Part shown: positions 47,130-57,268 of the stretch, piece by piece
How positions within the stretch are numbered: the stretch's first letter is position 1
Layout of the letters: each line of letters opens with the position of its first letter
Position numbers and translations under genes: made by a program
The notes under the pieces: generated by a model
Database searches by the model: none
Seen by the model: only the letters and a program-made list of their open reading frames with translations
What the model was told of the DNA's origin: nothing
Assembly (NCBI RefSeq): GCF_900112645.1
Contig: NZ_FOMO01000015.1
Coordinates: 1-64,000, forward strand
Direction of reading: 5' to 3'
Length of the DNA stretch: 64,000 nt
Source of the DNA: Phytopseudomonas straminea
Lineage (GTDB): Bacteria > Pseudomonadota > Gammaproteobacteria > Pseudomonadales > Pseudomonadaceae

Positions 47130-48359
47130 ATGAGTGACATCATCCGCCGTGACCCGCGTGCCGAGCGTATCGCCCGCAACCGCCTGCATCCGCTGCACGC
47201 TGCCCTGCAACCCCAGCAGATCCAATGGATGGGCCCCAACGGCATCGTCCGCAAGAACCCGCACGCCGCAGCGGCCGGCTTCATCGGCCCGGCCGGCATC
47301 AAGCGCATCGACCGCAGTGGCGCCCAACAGGGCGGCAGCGGCAAGCGCCAGACCGGCAGCGCCCAGGTACAGCTGCCGCTGCATGTGGTCGAGCAACCAG
47401 CATTCATCATCGCCGTGGTGCCGGACATGGTCGGTGGCCGCCTGAGCAGCCACGACAAGGATCTGCTCGGCCTCGCCCATCAACTGGCCGGCAAGGATGG
47501 CGCCGTGCTCGCCGTGGTGTTCGGCGAGCACAAGGAATCCGCTTTCGACAACGCGGGCGTCGATCGCCTGCTGCAACTCGAGGGCGACGAATACAGCGGC
47601 TATTCGCCCGAGCAGCGCGTGTTGGCGCTGCGCGCCGTGGAGAACCAGTTCGGCCCGCGCCACTGGCTGTTGCCGGACAGCCGCACCGGCGGTGGTGAGC
47701 TGGGCCGCCGCCTGGCTTCCGGCCTGGGCGAGCGCCCGGCCACCCGCGTCTGGCAGGTCAAGGATGGGCAGAGCACGGGCCGCGCCGGTGCCGGTCGCGA
47801 AGATATCGCGCGGGCAGCGCCGCGGCTGATCCTGGCCGCCGCCGAGTGCGCCGAGCCGGTCAGCGAAACCCGCCATGAAGCACGCCAGGTCGAGCTGTCC
47901 GCGCAGGTCCCGCGCAATCTGCCACGCATCGAAGACCTGGGCTCGGTCGCCGTCGACCCGGCGCAGATTCCCATGGCCGAGTCCGAATTCATCCTGTCCG
48001 GCGGTAATGGCGTGAAGGACTGGGAGCTGTTCCACCGCGCCGCCGTCGCCCTGGGCGCCACAGAAGGCGCCTCGCGGGTGGCGGTCGACGACGGCTACAT
48101 GCCGCGAGCCCGTCAGGTCGGCGCTACCGGCACCTGGGTTACCGCGCGGGTCTATGTGGCGGTGGGGATTTCCGGCGCGATCCAGCACCTGCAGGGCATC
48201 GGTGCCTGCGACAAGGTGGTGGCGATCAACCTGGACCCGGGTTGCGACATGATCAAACGGGCCGACATGGCGGTGATCGGCGACTCCGCCGCGATCCTTC
48301 AGGCGCTGATCGAACGCGTGGAAGCTCACCGCAACGGAGCCAAACGCGATGCCGCATGA
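47130..48359 (+). CDS. Electron transfer flavoprotein alpha subunit (dimethylglycine-linked)
   Basis: The start at 47130 (MSDIIRRDPRAERIARNRL) gives 409 residues. The C-terminal FAD domain is standard (VAVDDGYMPRARQVGATGTWV, ISGAIQHLQGIGACDKVVAIN). The N-terminal ~80 residues are an extension not found in housekeeping EtfA and hold an IKRIDRSGAQQGG basic stretch. It is dedicated to the dgc pathway by position (PA5400-like) and pairs with the beta subunit at 48428. Confidence 0.9.
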   Translation: MSDIIRRDPRAERIARNRLHPLHAALQPQQIQWMGPNGIVRKNPHAAAAGFIGPAGIKRIDRSGAQQGGSGKRQTGSAQVQLPLHVVEQPAFIIAVVPDMVGGRLSSHDKDLLGLAHQLAGKDGAVLAVVFGEHKESAFDNAGVDRLLQLEGDEYSGYSPEQRVLALRAVENQFGPRHWLLPDSRTGGGELGRRLASGLGERPATRVWQVKDGQSTGRAGAGREDIARAAPRLILAAAECAEPVSETRHEARQVELSAQVPRNLPRIEDLGSVAVDPAQIPMAESEFILSGGNGVKDWELFHRAAVALGATEGASRVAVDDGYMPRARQVGATGTWVTARVYVAVGISGAIQHLQGIGACDKVVAINLDPGCDMIKRADMAVIGDSAAILQALIERVEAHRNGAKRDAA

Positions 48360-48376
48360 ATCGCTCGGTCACTCTT

Positions 48377-48406
48377 GGTGGGAGCGGGCCATGCCCGCGA
48401 AATCGC
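48377..48406. repeat. Single arm of the TGTGGGAGCGGGCCATGCCC repeat
   Basis: GGTGGGAGCGGGCCATGCCC and the following GCGAAATCG match one arm of the hairpins at 19703 and 40872; the opposite arm is missing. It lies between the two ETF genes. Confidence 0.7.
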
Positions 48407-48427
48407 ACACACAACGGGAGATCCGGC

Positions 48428-49201
48428 ATGGCTGATCTGAACGTCGTCACCCTGGTCTCCATCGGTTCGCACCCCGCCTCGGGCCGTCCGCGGCGCGCCG
48501 AACAGGATGCCCGCGCCGTCGAGCTGGGCCTGCGCCTGGCCGGCGAAAAACTCAACGTGGTACATGCCGGCGACCCGCAGGAAGATACCCTGCGCGCCTA
48601 CCTGGGCATGGGCTTGCCGGGTCTTACCGTACTCGAGCAGAGCCGCGAGGCCGATGCCCTGCCAGCCCTGGCCGAACACCTGCAACTGGCCAAGGCGCAG
48701 CTGGTGCTGACCGGCAGCCAGGCGGAAACCGGCGAAGGCTCGGGCATGCTGCCCTACCTGCTGGCCGAGCGACTGGGCTGGCCGTTGGTCGTCGGCCTGG
48801 CAGAAGTGGAAAGCATCGAAGGCGGCAGCGCCCAGGTGCTGCAGGCCCTGCCGCGCGGGCAACGTCGGCGGCTGAAGGTGCGCCTGCCCTTCGTCGCCAG
48901 TGTCGATGGCGCCGCACCGGCAGCCCGGCAGAGCGCGTTCGGCCCGGCACGGCGCGGCACTCTGGAGCGTGAAGCGGTGGAGCTGGTCGACGACCCGCTG
49001 TATGCCGACGCGCAATGGCAACCGGCCCGGCCGCGGCCCAAGCGCCTGAAAGTGATCAAGGCCAAGACCGGCGCCGAGCGCATGAAGGCGGCGACGGCGA
49101 AAGCGGCGGGCGGTGGCGGTCAGGTGATCACTGGCGTCTCGCCACAGGAAGGTGCAGAGGCTATCTTCAAGCTACTGCTGGATGAGGGCGTGCTGCGCTG
49201 A
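48428..49201 (+). CDS. Electron transfer flavoprotein beta subunit (dimethylglycine-linked)
   Basis: From 48428 (MADLNVVTLVSIGSHPASG) the product has 257 residues with the ETF fold: LVLTGSQAETGEGSGMLPYLLAERLGWPLVVG is the AMP/FAD-type region seen in beta subunits. It diverges from the housekeeping EtfB pattern. A GAGATCCGGC leader precedes the ATG; the longer upstream frame runs through a repeat and is not supported. It completes the ETF with the gene at 47130. Confidence 0.88.
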   Translation: MADLNVVTLVSIGSHPASGRPRRAEQDARAVELGLRLAGEKLNVVHAGDPQEDTLRAYLGMGLPGLTVLEQSREADALPALAEHLQLAKAQLVLTGSQAETGEGSGMLPYLLAERLGWPLVVGLAEVESIEGGSAQVLQALPRGQRRRLKVRLPFVASVDGAAPAARQSAFGPARRGTLEREAVELVDDPLYADAQWQPARPRPKRLKVIKAKTGAERMKAATAKAAGGGGQVITGVSPQEGAEAIFKLLLDEGVLR

Positions 49202-49240
49202 CGGTACGCCGAATTCGAACTTGCCACGAGGACGCCCACG

Positions 49241-49489
49241 ATGATGCATACCGAACTGATCGACCAGGAAGATCTCCGCGAACGCCTGGTCGCCCTGGGT
49301 TTCAGCGTTCCCAGCGGCGCCACCGCCGAGCAGGCCTGCGAATACGCGGTTACCGGCCTGTGCCCGGAACGCGCCCTCGCCCTGCGCCACATGGTCGAAG
49401 ACATCCTCGCCGGCAGTGCGACCGTGCTGCCGACCGTGCGCGAAGCCATTTCCCGCACATTGCTGCCGGCACTGGTGCCGCGCAGCTGA
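49241..49489 (+). CDS. Small conserved hypothetical protein after the ETF genes
   Basis: The 82-residue helical protein (MMHTELIDQEDLRERLVALG) has no signal, membrane segment or clear motif; one cysteine pair is present (QACEYAVTGLC). A CACGAGGA ribosome-site-like sequence precedes the start; the second Met (49244) is equally possible. It matches the position of PA5401. Function unknown; co-transcription with the dgc genes is likely. Confidence 0.7.
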   Translation: MMHTELIDQEDLRERLVALGFSVPSGATAEQACEYAVTGLCPERALALRHMVEDILAGSATVLPTVREAISRTLLPALVPRS

Positions 49490-49777
49490 ACGACAACGCC
49501 GCGCCGCACACCTGATCGCTCGGGCGTGGGCATTCGACGCACGAATACTGTGCGCAGACCTGTGGATAAACTGTTGGATAACCGCGCAACGCTCCCATTC
49601 ATGGGGCGCTTGGCCGGCTGGCCACTTTTCGCTCGACGGCAGCATCACGCCTGCCACGAAAGGCCCGGTACAACGCACTTTCAGCCCTGAATCAATGATT
49701 GGCCTGACGGCATCCTGCCCACTGATGTTTTGCGCACAAATACTCTGTGCATAACTGTGGATAATCTGTGAAAGACG
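49490..49777. other. Gene-free region with DnaA-box-like repeats
   Basis: No gene is seen. Perfect TGTGGATAA occurs at 49561-49569 and 49756-49764, and relaxed TGTGCATAA at 49746-49754, the last two in tandem at 10-bp spacing. The composite unit at 49548 (CTGTGCGC, then CTGTGGATAAACTGTTGG 12 bp on) is nearly identical over about 38 bp to the one at 33361. Confidence 0.75.
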
Positions 49778-49809
49778 ACGCAGACGCCACGGCTCTCGGG
49801 CGTCTGCGT
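49778..49809 (-). terminator. Hairpin after gbdR
   Basis: An 11-bp stem (49778-49788 with 49799-49809, loop of 10) lies about 30 bp past the gbdR stop on the minus strand, followed by CGTCTTTC. The T run is short, so it is a moderate terminator. Confidence 0.65.
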
Positions 49810-49840
49810 GAATTGAGCATTTTTTGTGCGATGCGGGAAA

Positions 49841-50944
49841 TCAGATGATCCGCACGCTGGCGAACGTCGACTCGCCCTGGGCACGACTCAGCGCCGCCAT
49901 GGCCGATGACGACTCGTGCAGCAGTTCATCATTGACCGGAACCAGTGCAACGACGTTGGCGCTGCTGCCGGCACGCTCGTCACGCGGGGGAATGCCGAAG
50001 TACTCGCGGTAGCACTTGGAGAAGTGCGGCGTGGATACGAAGCCGCAGACCGAGGCCACCTCGATGATCGACATGGACGTCTGCTTGAGCAACTGGCGAG
50101 CACGGATCAGGCGTAGCTTCAGGTAATAACGTGATGGCGAGCAGTGCAGGTATTTCTGGAACAGCCGCTCCAGCTGACGACGCGACACGTCCACATAGAG
50201 GGCCAGCTGGTCGAGGTCGATCGGCTCCTCTAGGTTGGCTTCCATCAGCGCGACGATTTCCTGCAGTTTCGGCTGGTTGGTGCCGAGCATGTGCTTGAGC
50301 GGCACACGCTGATGATCCTGCTCGTTGCGAATACGCTCATAGATGAACATTTCGGAGATCGCCGCCGCCAGCTCGCGGCCATGCTCGCGGCCGATCAGGT
50401 GCAGCATCATGTCCATCGGCGCAGTGCCGCCGGACGAGGTGTTGCGGTTACGGTCAATAGAGAATAGGCGCGTGGTGATGGCGGCGCGGGGAAAGGCCTC
50501 CTGCATGGCGGCGAGAAATTCCCAGTGCACGCTGCAGTCGTAGCCGTCGAGCAGGCCGGCCTTGGCCAGCGCCCAGCTACCGGTGCATACCGCGCCCATT
50601 TGCCGGCCCTGGCGAGCCTGGGCCTGCAGCCACTGCACATGATCGCGGGTGACGCTGCGCTGAATATCCACACCGCCGCAGACGATCACAGCGCTCAGTG
50701 CCGGGGCGTTGGCCGCGCTGGCATCAGGGGTGATTTTCAAACCGTCGCTGGCGCATACCGGCTGACCGTCGAGGGTCAGGGTGTGCCAGCGATACAGCTC
50801 CTTGCCGGAAAGCTGGTTGGCCATGCGCAGGGGTTCCACCGCCGAGGCCAGGGAGATCAGGGTGAAGTTGTCCAGCAGCAGAAAACCGATGGACTGGGGA
50901 ACGCGACTCTGGAGCTGCACTCCCTGATTGAACTGGGACATCAA
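49841..50944 (-). CDS. gbdR: Glycine betaine/dimethylglycine regulator GbdR
   Basis: The 367-residue GATase1-like AraC regulator has an N-terminal DJ-1/PfpI fold (GFLLLDNFTLISLASAVEPL, CTGSWALAKAGLLDG) and a C-terminal HTH pair (DVSRRQLERLFQKYL, IIEVASVCGFVSTPHFSKCY). The sequence fits GbdR, which activates gbc, dgc, sox-linked and cbc genes in P. aeruginosa in response to betaine and dimethylglycine. The second Met at 50941 may be the start. Confidence 0.93.
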   Translation of the reverse strand: MMSQFNQGVQLQSRVPQSIGFLLLDNFTLISLASAVEPLRMANQLSGKELYRWHTLTLDGQPVCASDGLKITPDASAANAPALSAVIVCGGVDIQRSVTRDHVQWLQAQARQGRQMGAVCTGSWALAKAGLLDGYDCSVHWEFLAAMQEAFPRAAITTRLFSIDRNRNTSSGGTAPMDMMLHLIGREHGRELAAAISEMFIYERIRNEQDHQRVPLKHMLGTNQPKLQEIVALMEANLEEPIDLDQLALYVDVSRRQLERLFQKYLHCSPSRYYLKLRLIRARQLLKQTSMSIIEVASVCGFVSTPHFSKCYREYFGIPPRDERAGSSANVVALVPVNDELLHESSSAMAALSRAQGESTFASVRII

Positions 50945-52191
50945 TGAACCCTCACGCTAACCAGGTTATGAGCCTTCATGGCGAGGCTCTGTTTTCTTGT
51001 AATTACGCCCGACTGGCAGTCAAGCAGATGGCCTATATAACGCAAAGGCCATGCCGACATTGAACGCCCGTTCAAACAAGAACTGGCGGCAGCTGGGAAG
51101 GCCGGTTGGCGGGCATTGAAGGCGCCCTGAATCGGCAACGGAAAAAGAACGCAATGTGCCATGCCACAAGGGCTTGAGCATTTTGGTAGCAGTCGCTGGC
51201 GTAACGATGTTTCCGCACAGTCTGCAGGGGTAACCGAGCAGCACAAAAAAATATGACTGACCGGTCACTCAGGCGACATATCGGCCAAAAACCCCATGCA
51301 CCAAAAGCTGGCAAATACCTGCCGCACTGAGCAAAAAATGCTCACTGCCGTGGGGCATAACGCATTTCCATCGGCCGCTCCTCGGGTACGGTCGATAGCG
51401 AGTTCGATGAATGCCGGAAAAACACCGCCGGCTAGATGAAAAACACGGCCAACTATTCGCCCTCCGACGCTGGAAGACGCCACCGAACGGCTCGAAAACG
51501 ACTGAAACTGATACGCTTTTTGCCCGCGACCAACAGCTTTACATACGTTTTTTTGAAATTTGCTGTAGCCCGCATGGCCCCTGGCCTTCACTCGTCCTGA
51601 AGGCTGAAAACCGCGCCATGCGCGGCCTCCAGCCTTGGCCAAGTACAGAAAGAATCTGTTATGGTTTTTTTAGGCGAGGGCTTCGTGTCGTCGCCCAACA
51701 CGTCAGGGTCGTAATTCGATAATTGCCACGACCGCAAGACTATATCGTTGAGTCAGCCGATTTCGTCGCTGCCGCCCTTGACCAGGGAGGCAGACTGGGG
51801 CCCACCGCCCCGGACCGAAGAACAGATAAGTGCTGGCTACCGCAACAGGGCGCCAGCCCAACAAGAAATTTCGGATGTACGCGCATCTCGGATGAGATGT
51901 GAATACCCAAAGGATTGGGCTTCGTAACACTGCCAGAGGGTTTGGAAAGCAGTTTGCAGCACGGCCACGCATTACATCATTCGTCATGTTCACCTGTTGC
52001 GCTCGCCTCGGCGACCGCTCTGGGACGCGCTCGAGTGCCTGCAGAACGCCTTGTGACAGAACGCTGTCCAAACCCAGGAACCGTGTATATACCCACAAGC
52101 AAGAACAGTCTGCATCGCATGACGGGTGCCCGGTGGGCGCTCGGCAAGCTGCGTGTGACTGCTCTGATGTCTACTGAAGGGGAAACATCCC
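50945..52191. other. 1.25-kb gene-free region between gbdR and cbcV
   Basis: I see no convincing gene on either strand; the frames of 100-180 codons here lack ribosome sites and family features. It contains a perfect palindrome TGACCGGTCA (51258-51267), a long interrupted hairpin (51600-51636), TCGCCCA (51691-51697) and a long leader to cbcV. The region is unusually long for this gene pair and AT-rich around 51520-51570. Confidence 0.6.
51600..51671. ncRNA. Possible structured RNA or attenuator upstream of cbcV
   Basis: AAGGCTG/CAGCCTT arms (51600-51606 with 51630-51636) enclose a 4x4 internal loop and a CCGCGC-CAT-GCGCGG hairpin (51611-51625). On the plus strand ACAG...CTGT and a T7 run (51665-51671) follow. 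This could be a small RNA end or a leader element; no named riboswitch is recognised. Confidence 0.3.
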
Positions 52192-53388
52192 ATGCAGTCT
52201 GGAAAAATCGTCGTCGAAAACCTCTACAAGGTGTTCGGCGACAAGCCGCAAGAAGCCATCGATCTGCTCAAGCAAGGCTGGAGCAAGGACAAGATCCTCG
52301 CTGAAAAAGGCGCCGTGATCGGTGTCAGTGACGTGTCGTTCAGCGTCGAAGAGGGCGAGATCTTCGTCCTGATGGGCCTCTCGGGCTCGGGTAAATCCAC
52401 CCTGATCCGCCTCATCAACCGGTTGGTCGAGCCCACCGCCGGCAATGTCTACATCGACGGCCAGAACGTCGCCAAACTTCCCAAGGACCAGCTCATCGAT
52501 CTGCGCCGCCGCGACATGAGCATGGTCTTCCAGTCCTTCGCCCTGATGCCCTCGCGTACCGTTCTGGAGAACGCCGCCTTCGGTCTCGAAGTGGCCGGCA
52601 AGGGCCGCAAGGAGCGCGAAGAGCGCGCCATGCAGGTACTCAAGCAGGTTGGCCTGGACACTTTCGCCAACAAATTCCCTCACGAGCTGTCCGGCGGCAT
52701 GCAGCAACGCGTTGGCCTGGCCCGCGCCCTGGCCGTCGACCCGTCGATGATCATCATGGACGAGGCGTTTTCCGCCCTCGACCCGCTCAAGCGCCGCGAG
52801 ATGCAAGACATCCTGCTGGAGCTGCAGAAGACCCATCGTCGCACCATCATCTTCGTGTCCCACGATATCGAAGAGGCCATGCGCATCGGCAACCGTATCG
52901 GGATCATGGAGGGCGGCAAGCTCGTCCAGGTCGGTACGCCACAGGAACTTATCGACAATCCTGCCAACGAATATGTGCGCAACTTCTTCGATACGGTCGA
53001 CACCAGCCGCTATCTCACCGCTGGCCAGCTGAAGGCCAACAGCGTTCCGGTCTATGTGCACAATGGCAAGGCGCCCGATGCGCAGACCGTGTGCCGCGAG
53101 CTGCAGGCGCAGGACAAGCACTACGCCTTCATCGTCGACGAAGACAACAAGTTCCGCGGTTCCATCAGCCTGGAGAAGATCGCATTGCTGGTCGAAGGCG
53201 GCGACTCGCCGGCACTCGATGGTGACGTGCTCAAATCCATCAGCCCGGTTCCCGAAGACCTGCCTCTGGATCAGGTGATCAACCGCCTGGTGGACAACGA
53301 AGGTCCGATCCCGGTGGTCGACCAGGATGGCCACTACAGCGGCGCCATCAGCAAGGGCCGCCTCCTGACCCGCCTGCAGGGAGAATGA
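52192..53388 (+). CDS. cbcV: Choline/betaine/carnitine ABC transporter ATPase CbcV
   Basis: The 398-residue ATPase has the ProV-type N-terminus, Walker A GLSGSGKST (62-70), signature LSGGMQQRVGLARAL, Walker B MIIMDEAFSALD, and C-terminal CBS-like repeats (from about 275) of the OpuA/ProV family. With CbcW it energises quaternary amine uptake. It begins a cbcV-cbcW-cbcX operon; an AAGGGGA ribosome site precedes the ATG. Confidence 0.94.
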   Translation: MQSGKIVVENLYKVFGDKPQEAIDLLKQGWSKDKILAEKGAVIGVSDVSFSVEEGEIFVLMGLSGSGKSTLIRLINRLVEPTAGNVYIDGQNVAKLPKDQLIDLRRRDMSMVFQSFALMPSRTVLENAAFGLEVAGKGRKEREERAMQVLKQVGLDTFANKFPHELSGGMQQRVGLARALAVDPSMIIMDEAFSALDPLKRREMQDILLELQKTHRRTIIFVSHDIEEAMRIGNRIGIMEGGKLVQVGTPQELIDNPANEYVRNFFDTVDTSRYLTAGQLKANSVPVYVHNGKAPDAQTVCRELQAQDKHYAFIVDEDNKFRGSISLEKIALLVEGGDSPALDGDVLKSISPVPEDLPLDQVINRLVDNEGPIPVVDQDGHYSGAISKGRLLTRLQGE

Positions 53389-53389
53389 C

Positions 53390-54271
53390 ATGAGCGAGAA
53401 ACTGGATCTGGGTAGCTGGGTCAACGACGCGGTCCAGCACATGCTGGACAACTACAGCGGCGTGTTCGACAGCATGGGCAGCGTGGTCAGCGGCTTCTCC
53501 GAAGCGATCGAGAACGTGCTGATGCTGCCACCGGCGTGGCTGCTGATCGCCATCTTCGTGGCCCTGGGCCTGTGGCGCATCGGCTTTCGCTTCGCGGTAT
53601 TCACCACCGTGGCCTTCGTGCTGATCGTGATGACCGGCTTCTGGGAGCAGACCGTGGTGACCCTCGGCCTGACCTTCTCGGCGACCCTGATCAGCCTGCT
53701 GATCGGCATTCCGCTGGGAATCTGGGCGGCCAAGAGCGAGCGCGTGTCGACCATCATCCGACCGATTCTGGACTTCATGCAGACCATGCCGGCGTTCGTC
53801 TACCTGATTCCGGCCGCCATGCTGTTCGGCCTCGGCCGCGTGCCCGGCATCATCGCCACGGTGATCTTCGCCATGCCGCCGGCCGTGCGCCTGACCAGCC
53901 TGGGCATCCGCCAGGTCAACAAGGAAATCGTCGAAGCCGGCCAGTCGTTCGGCTGCAACGGTCGCCAGTTGCTGTTCAAGGTGCAGCTGCCCAACGCCAT
54001 GCCGTCGATCATGGCGGGCGTCAACCAGACCATCATGATGGCTCTGTCGATGGTGATCATCGCCTCGATGGTCGGTGCCGGCGGCCTGGGTAACGACGTG
54101 CTGGCGAGTATCCAGCGGCTGGACATCGGCCTGGGCTTCGAAAGCGGCATGGCCGTGGTGCTGCTGGCGATCATTCTCGACCGCATCACCGAAAGCTTCG
54201 GTACACCGCAGACCGCCGCAAACCGCGCGGGCTGGCTGAACTGGCTGAGTGCGCGACTGCAGCGCCAGTAA
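53390..54271 (+). CDS. cbcW: Choline/betaine/carnitine ABC transporter permease CbcW
   Basis: The 293-residue ProW-type permease has six to seven membrane segments and the coupling motif region EAGQSFGCNGRQLLFKVQLPNAMPSIMAG. It starts one base after the cbcV stop codon. It forms the inner-membrane channel for choline, betaine and carnitine, working with several binding proteins. Confidence 0.94.
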   Translation: MSEKLDLGSWVNDAVQHMLDNYSGVFDSMGSVVSGFSEAIENVLMLPPAWLLIAIFVALGLWRIGFRFAVFTTVAFVLIVMTGFWEQTVVTLGLTFSATLISLLIGIPLGIWAAKSERVSTIIRPILDFMQTMPAFVYLIPAAMLFGLGRVPGIIATVIFAMPPAVRLTSLGIRQVNKEIVEAGQSFGCNGRQLLFKVQLPNAMPSIMAGVNQTIMMALSMVIIASMVGAGGLGNDVLASIQRLDIGLGFESGMAVVLLAIILDRITESFGTPQTAANRAGWLNWLSARLQRQ

Positions 54272-54314
54272 AAGGCCATACTGAGCTTCCTTTCACTCAC
54301 ACAAGGATTCGCGG

Positions 54315-55259
54315 ATGAACGTATTTCACAAAGTAGCGGGTGTCGGTCTGCTGTCCTGCGCCCTCGTGCAGGGCGCCTGGGCGCAAGAGCCGGCGAGCTG
54401 CAAGCAGGTCCGTTTCGCGGAAATCGGCTGGGCCGATATCGCCGCCACCACCGGCGTGGCCATGACCCTGACCGAAGGTCTGGGTTACACGCCGCGCAAG
54501 ACCATGGCTTCGGTGCCGATCGCCTTCACCGGCGTGAAGAACAAGCAGATCGACGTGTTCCTCGGCTACTGGGCGCCCTCGATGGACTCGGTGATCGAGC
54601 CCTTCACCAAGGACAACAGCGTCAAGGTGTTGGCCAAGCCGAACCTGGAAGGCGCCAAGTACACCCTGGCAGTGCCGACCTACGCAGCTGAAGCGGGCCT
54701 GAAGAGCTTTCAGGACATCGCCAAGTTCAAGGATCAGCTGGGCGGCAAGATCTACGGTATCGAGCCGGGTAACGACGGCAACCTGCTGATCGACGGCATG
54801 ATCAAGAAGAACGAGTTCGGCCTGGGCGACTTCAAGATGGTCGAGTCCAGCGAAGCCGGCATGCTGGTGCAGGTGCAACGTGCAATCCGCAAGAAGGAGC
54901 CGGTGGTGTTCCTGGGCTGGGCGCCGCACCCGATGAACACCCAGTACGACATGACCTACCTGTCCGGTGGTGACGACGTATTCGGCCCCGACTATGGCGC
55001 GGCCAAGGTCTACACCGTGGTGCCGACCGACTACGAACAGCGCTGCGGCAACGTCGGCAAGTTGCTGAACAACCTGCAGTTCAACGTCGAGATGGAAAGC
55101 CAGCTCATGGAGAAGGTGCTCGACAAGCAGGACCCGGCCGCCGTCGCCAAGGAATGGATCAAGGCCAACCCGCAGGTGCTCGACGCCTGGCTGCAAGGCG
55201 TGACCACCTTCGATGGTCAGGATGGCGCCGCTGCTGTGAAGAAATTCGTCGGGCTCTGA
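54315..55259 (+). CDS. cbcX: Choline-type periplasmic binding protein CbcX
   Basis: The 314-residue OpuAC-family protein has a signal peptide ending GAWAQ and the mature start EPASCKQVRF. The fold motifs GWADIAATTG and GYWAPSMDSVIEPF are shared with CaiX (38672-39607). As third gene after cbcVW it is probably the dedicated choline-binding subunit. It is 43 bp from cbcW. Confidence 0.9.
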   Translation: MNVFHKVAGVGLLSCALVQGAWAQEPASCKQVRFAEIGWADIAATTGVAMTLTEGLGYTPRKTMASVPIAFTGVKNKQIDVFLGYWAPSMDSVIEPFTKDNSVKVLAKPNLEGAKYTLAVPTYAAEAGLKSFQDIAKFKDQLGGKIYGIEPGNDGNLLIDGMIKKNEFGLGDFKMVESSEAGMLVQVQRAIRKKEPVVFLGWAPHPMNTQYDMTYLSGGDDVFGPDYGAAKVYTVVPTDYEQRCGNVGKLLNNLQFNVEMESQLMEKVLDKQDPAAVAKEWIKANPQVLDAWLQGVTTFDGQDGAAAVKKFVGL

Positions 55260-55466
55260 GCCCGCACTCACCGCGACCCGTCTGCACCTGGGCGGGTCAG
55301 GTACAGCAGGCGAGGCTGCACGCATCGCCTGTCAGCCGGGGGCTCAGGCCCCTGCGCCGGTGCCAACAGGGCCATGCCCTGCTCTGCACAGCTGGTGCCG
55401 CAAGGCCCGCGATCAGAACGAGCCAGTAAACCACCTGAACTGCCACTCACTGACGGAGCAAGACCT

Positions 55467-56327
55467 ATGCACAACTTCAAACGCCTCTGCCTGCAGAGCC
55501 TCGGTGTCGCTGCCCTGGCCCTGGGCATGTCCGGTGCCATGGCCGCCGACAAGCCGGCCCTCAAGATCGGCTACGTGAACGGCTGGGACGACAGCGTCGC
55601 AGTCACCCATGTCGCCGGCGAAATCCTCAAGACCAAGCTCGGTTACGACGTGACCCTGCAACCGGTCGAGCCGGCCATCATGTGGCAGGGCATCGCCCGT
55701 GGCGACCTCGACGCCACCCTCTCTGCCTGGCTGCCCGCCACCCACGGCGAGTACTACGAGAAACTCAAGGACAAGGTGACCGTGCTGGGCACCAACTACG
55801 ATGGTGCCAAGATCGGCCTGATCGTTCCCGAATACGTTGAAGCCAAGACCATCGCCGACCTGGAGAAATACGCCAAGGACTTCGATGGCAAGATCACCGG
55901 TATCGACGCCGGCGCCGGCGTGATGCGCCGCACCGAAGACGCGATCAAGGAATACGACCTCAAGAGCATCAAGCTGATGCCGAGCTCCGGCCCGGCCATG
56001 ACCACCGCCCTGACCCGCGCCGAGAAAGCCCAGAAGCCGATCGTAGTGACTGGCTGGATCCCGCACTGGATGTTCGCGCAATGGAAACTGCGCTTCCTGG
56101 AAGACCCGAAAAACGTCTTCGGCGAAGCCGAGCACGTCGACACCGTGGCCAACCCAGGCCTGGAAGCCAAGGCGCCGGAAGCGGCGGCCTTCCTGAAGAA
56201 GATTTCCTGGAGTGCCGAGGAAGTCGGTTCGGTAATGCTGTCCATCCGCGACGGCGTGAAGCCGGACGAAGCGGCCAAGCAGTGGATCGCCAAGAACCCG
56301 GATCGCGTGGCCGAGTGGCTGAAGTGA
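55467..56327 (+). CDS. Glycine betaine-type ABC binding protein (BetX-like)
   Basis: From 55467 (MHNFKRLCLQSLGVAALALG) the product has 286 residues with a signal ending AMAADKP and OpuAC core IGYVNGWDDSVAVTHVAGEIL and MWQGIARGDLDATLSAWLP. It is more distant from CaiX and CbcX than they are from each other, resembling BetX-type proteins. It lies 208 bp after cbcX with its own leader and ends at a strong terminator, suggesting separate expression. Confidence 0.85.
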   Translation: MHNFKRLCLQSLGVAALALGMSGAMAADKPALKIGYVNGWDDSVAVTHVAGEILKTKLGYDVTLQPVEPAIMWQGIARGDLDATLSAWLPATHGEYYEKLKDKVTVLGTNYDGAKIGLIVPEYVEAKTIADLEKYAKDFDGKITGIDAGAGVMRRTEDAIKEYDLKSIKLMPSSGPAMTTALTRAEKAQKPIVVTGWIPHWMFAQWKLRFLEDPKNVFGEAEHVDTVANPGLEAKAPEAAAFLKKISWSAEEVGSVMLSIRDGVKPDEAAKQWIAKNPDRVAEWLK

Positions 56328-56357
56328 TCTGAGCGTTCGCTAACGCGATGCCCCATG

Positions 56358-57268
<911 letters not shown>

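Noticed and set aside
46128-48329. 733-codon minus-strand frame opposite dgcB and ETF alpha
   Set aside because: It crosses an intergenic hairpin and two recognised genes, and has antisense-type composition.
51265-51642. 125-codon minus-strand frame in the gbdR-cbcV gap
   Set aside because: No ribosome site, no recognisable domain, and it runs through the 51600-51636 hairpin.
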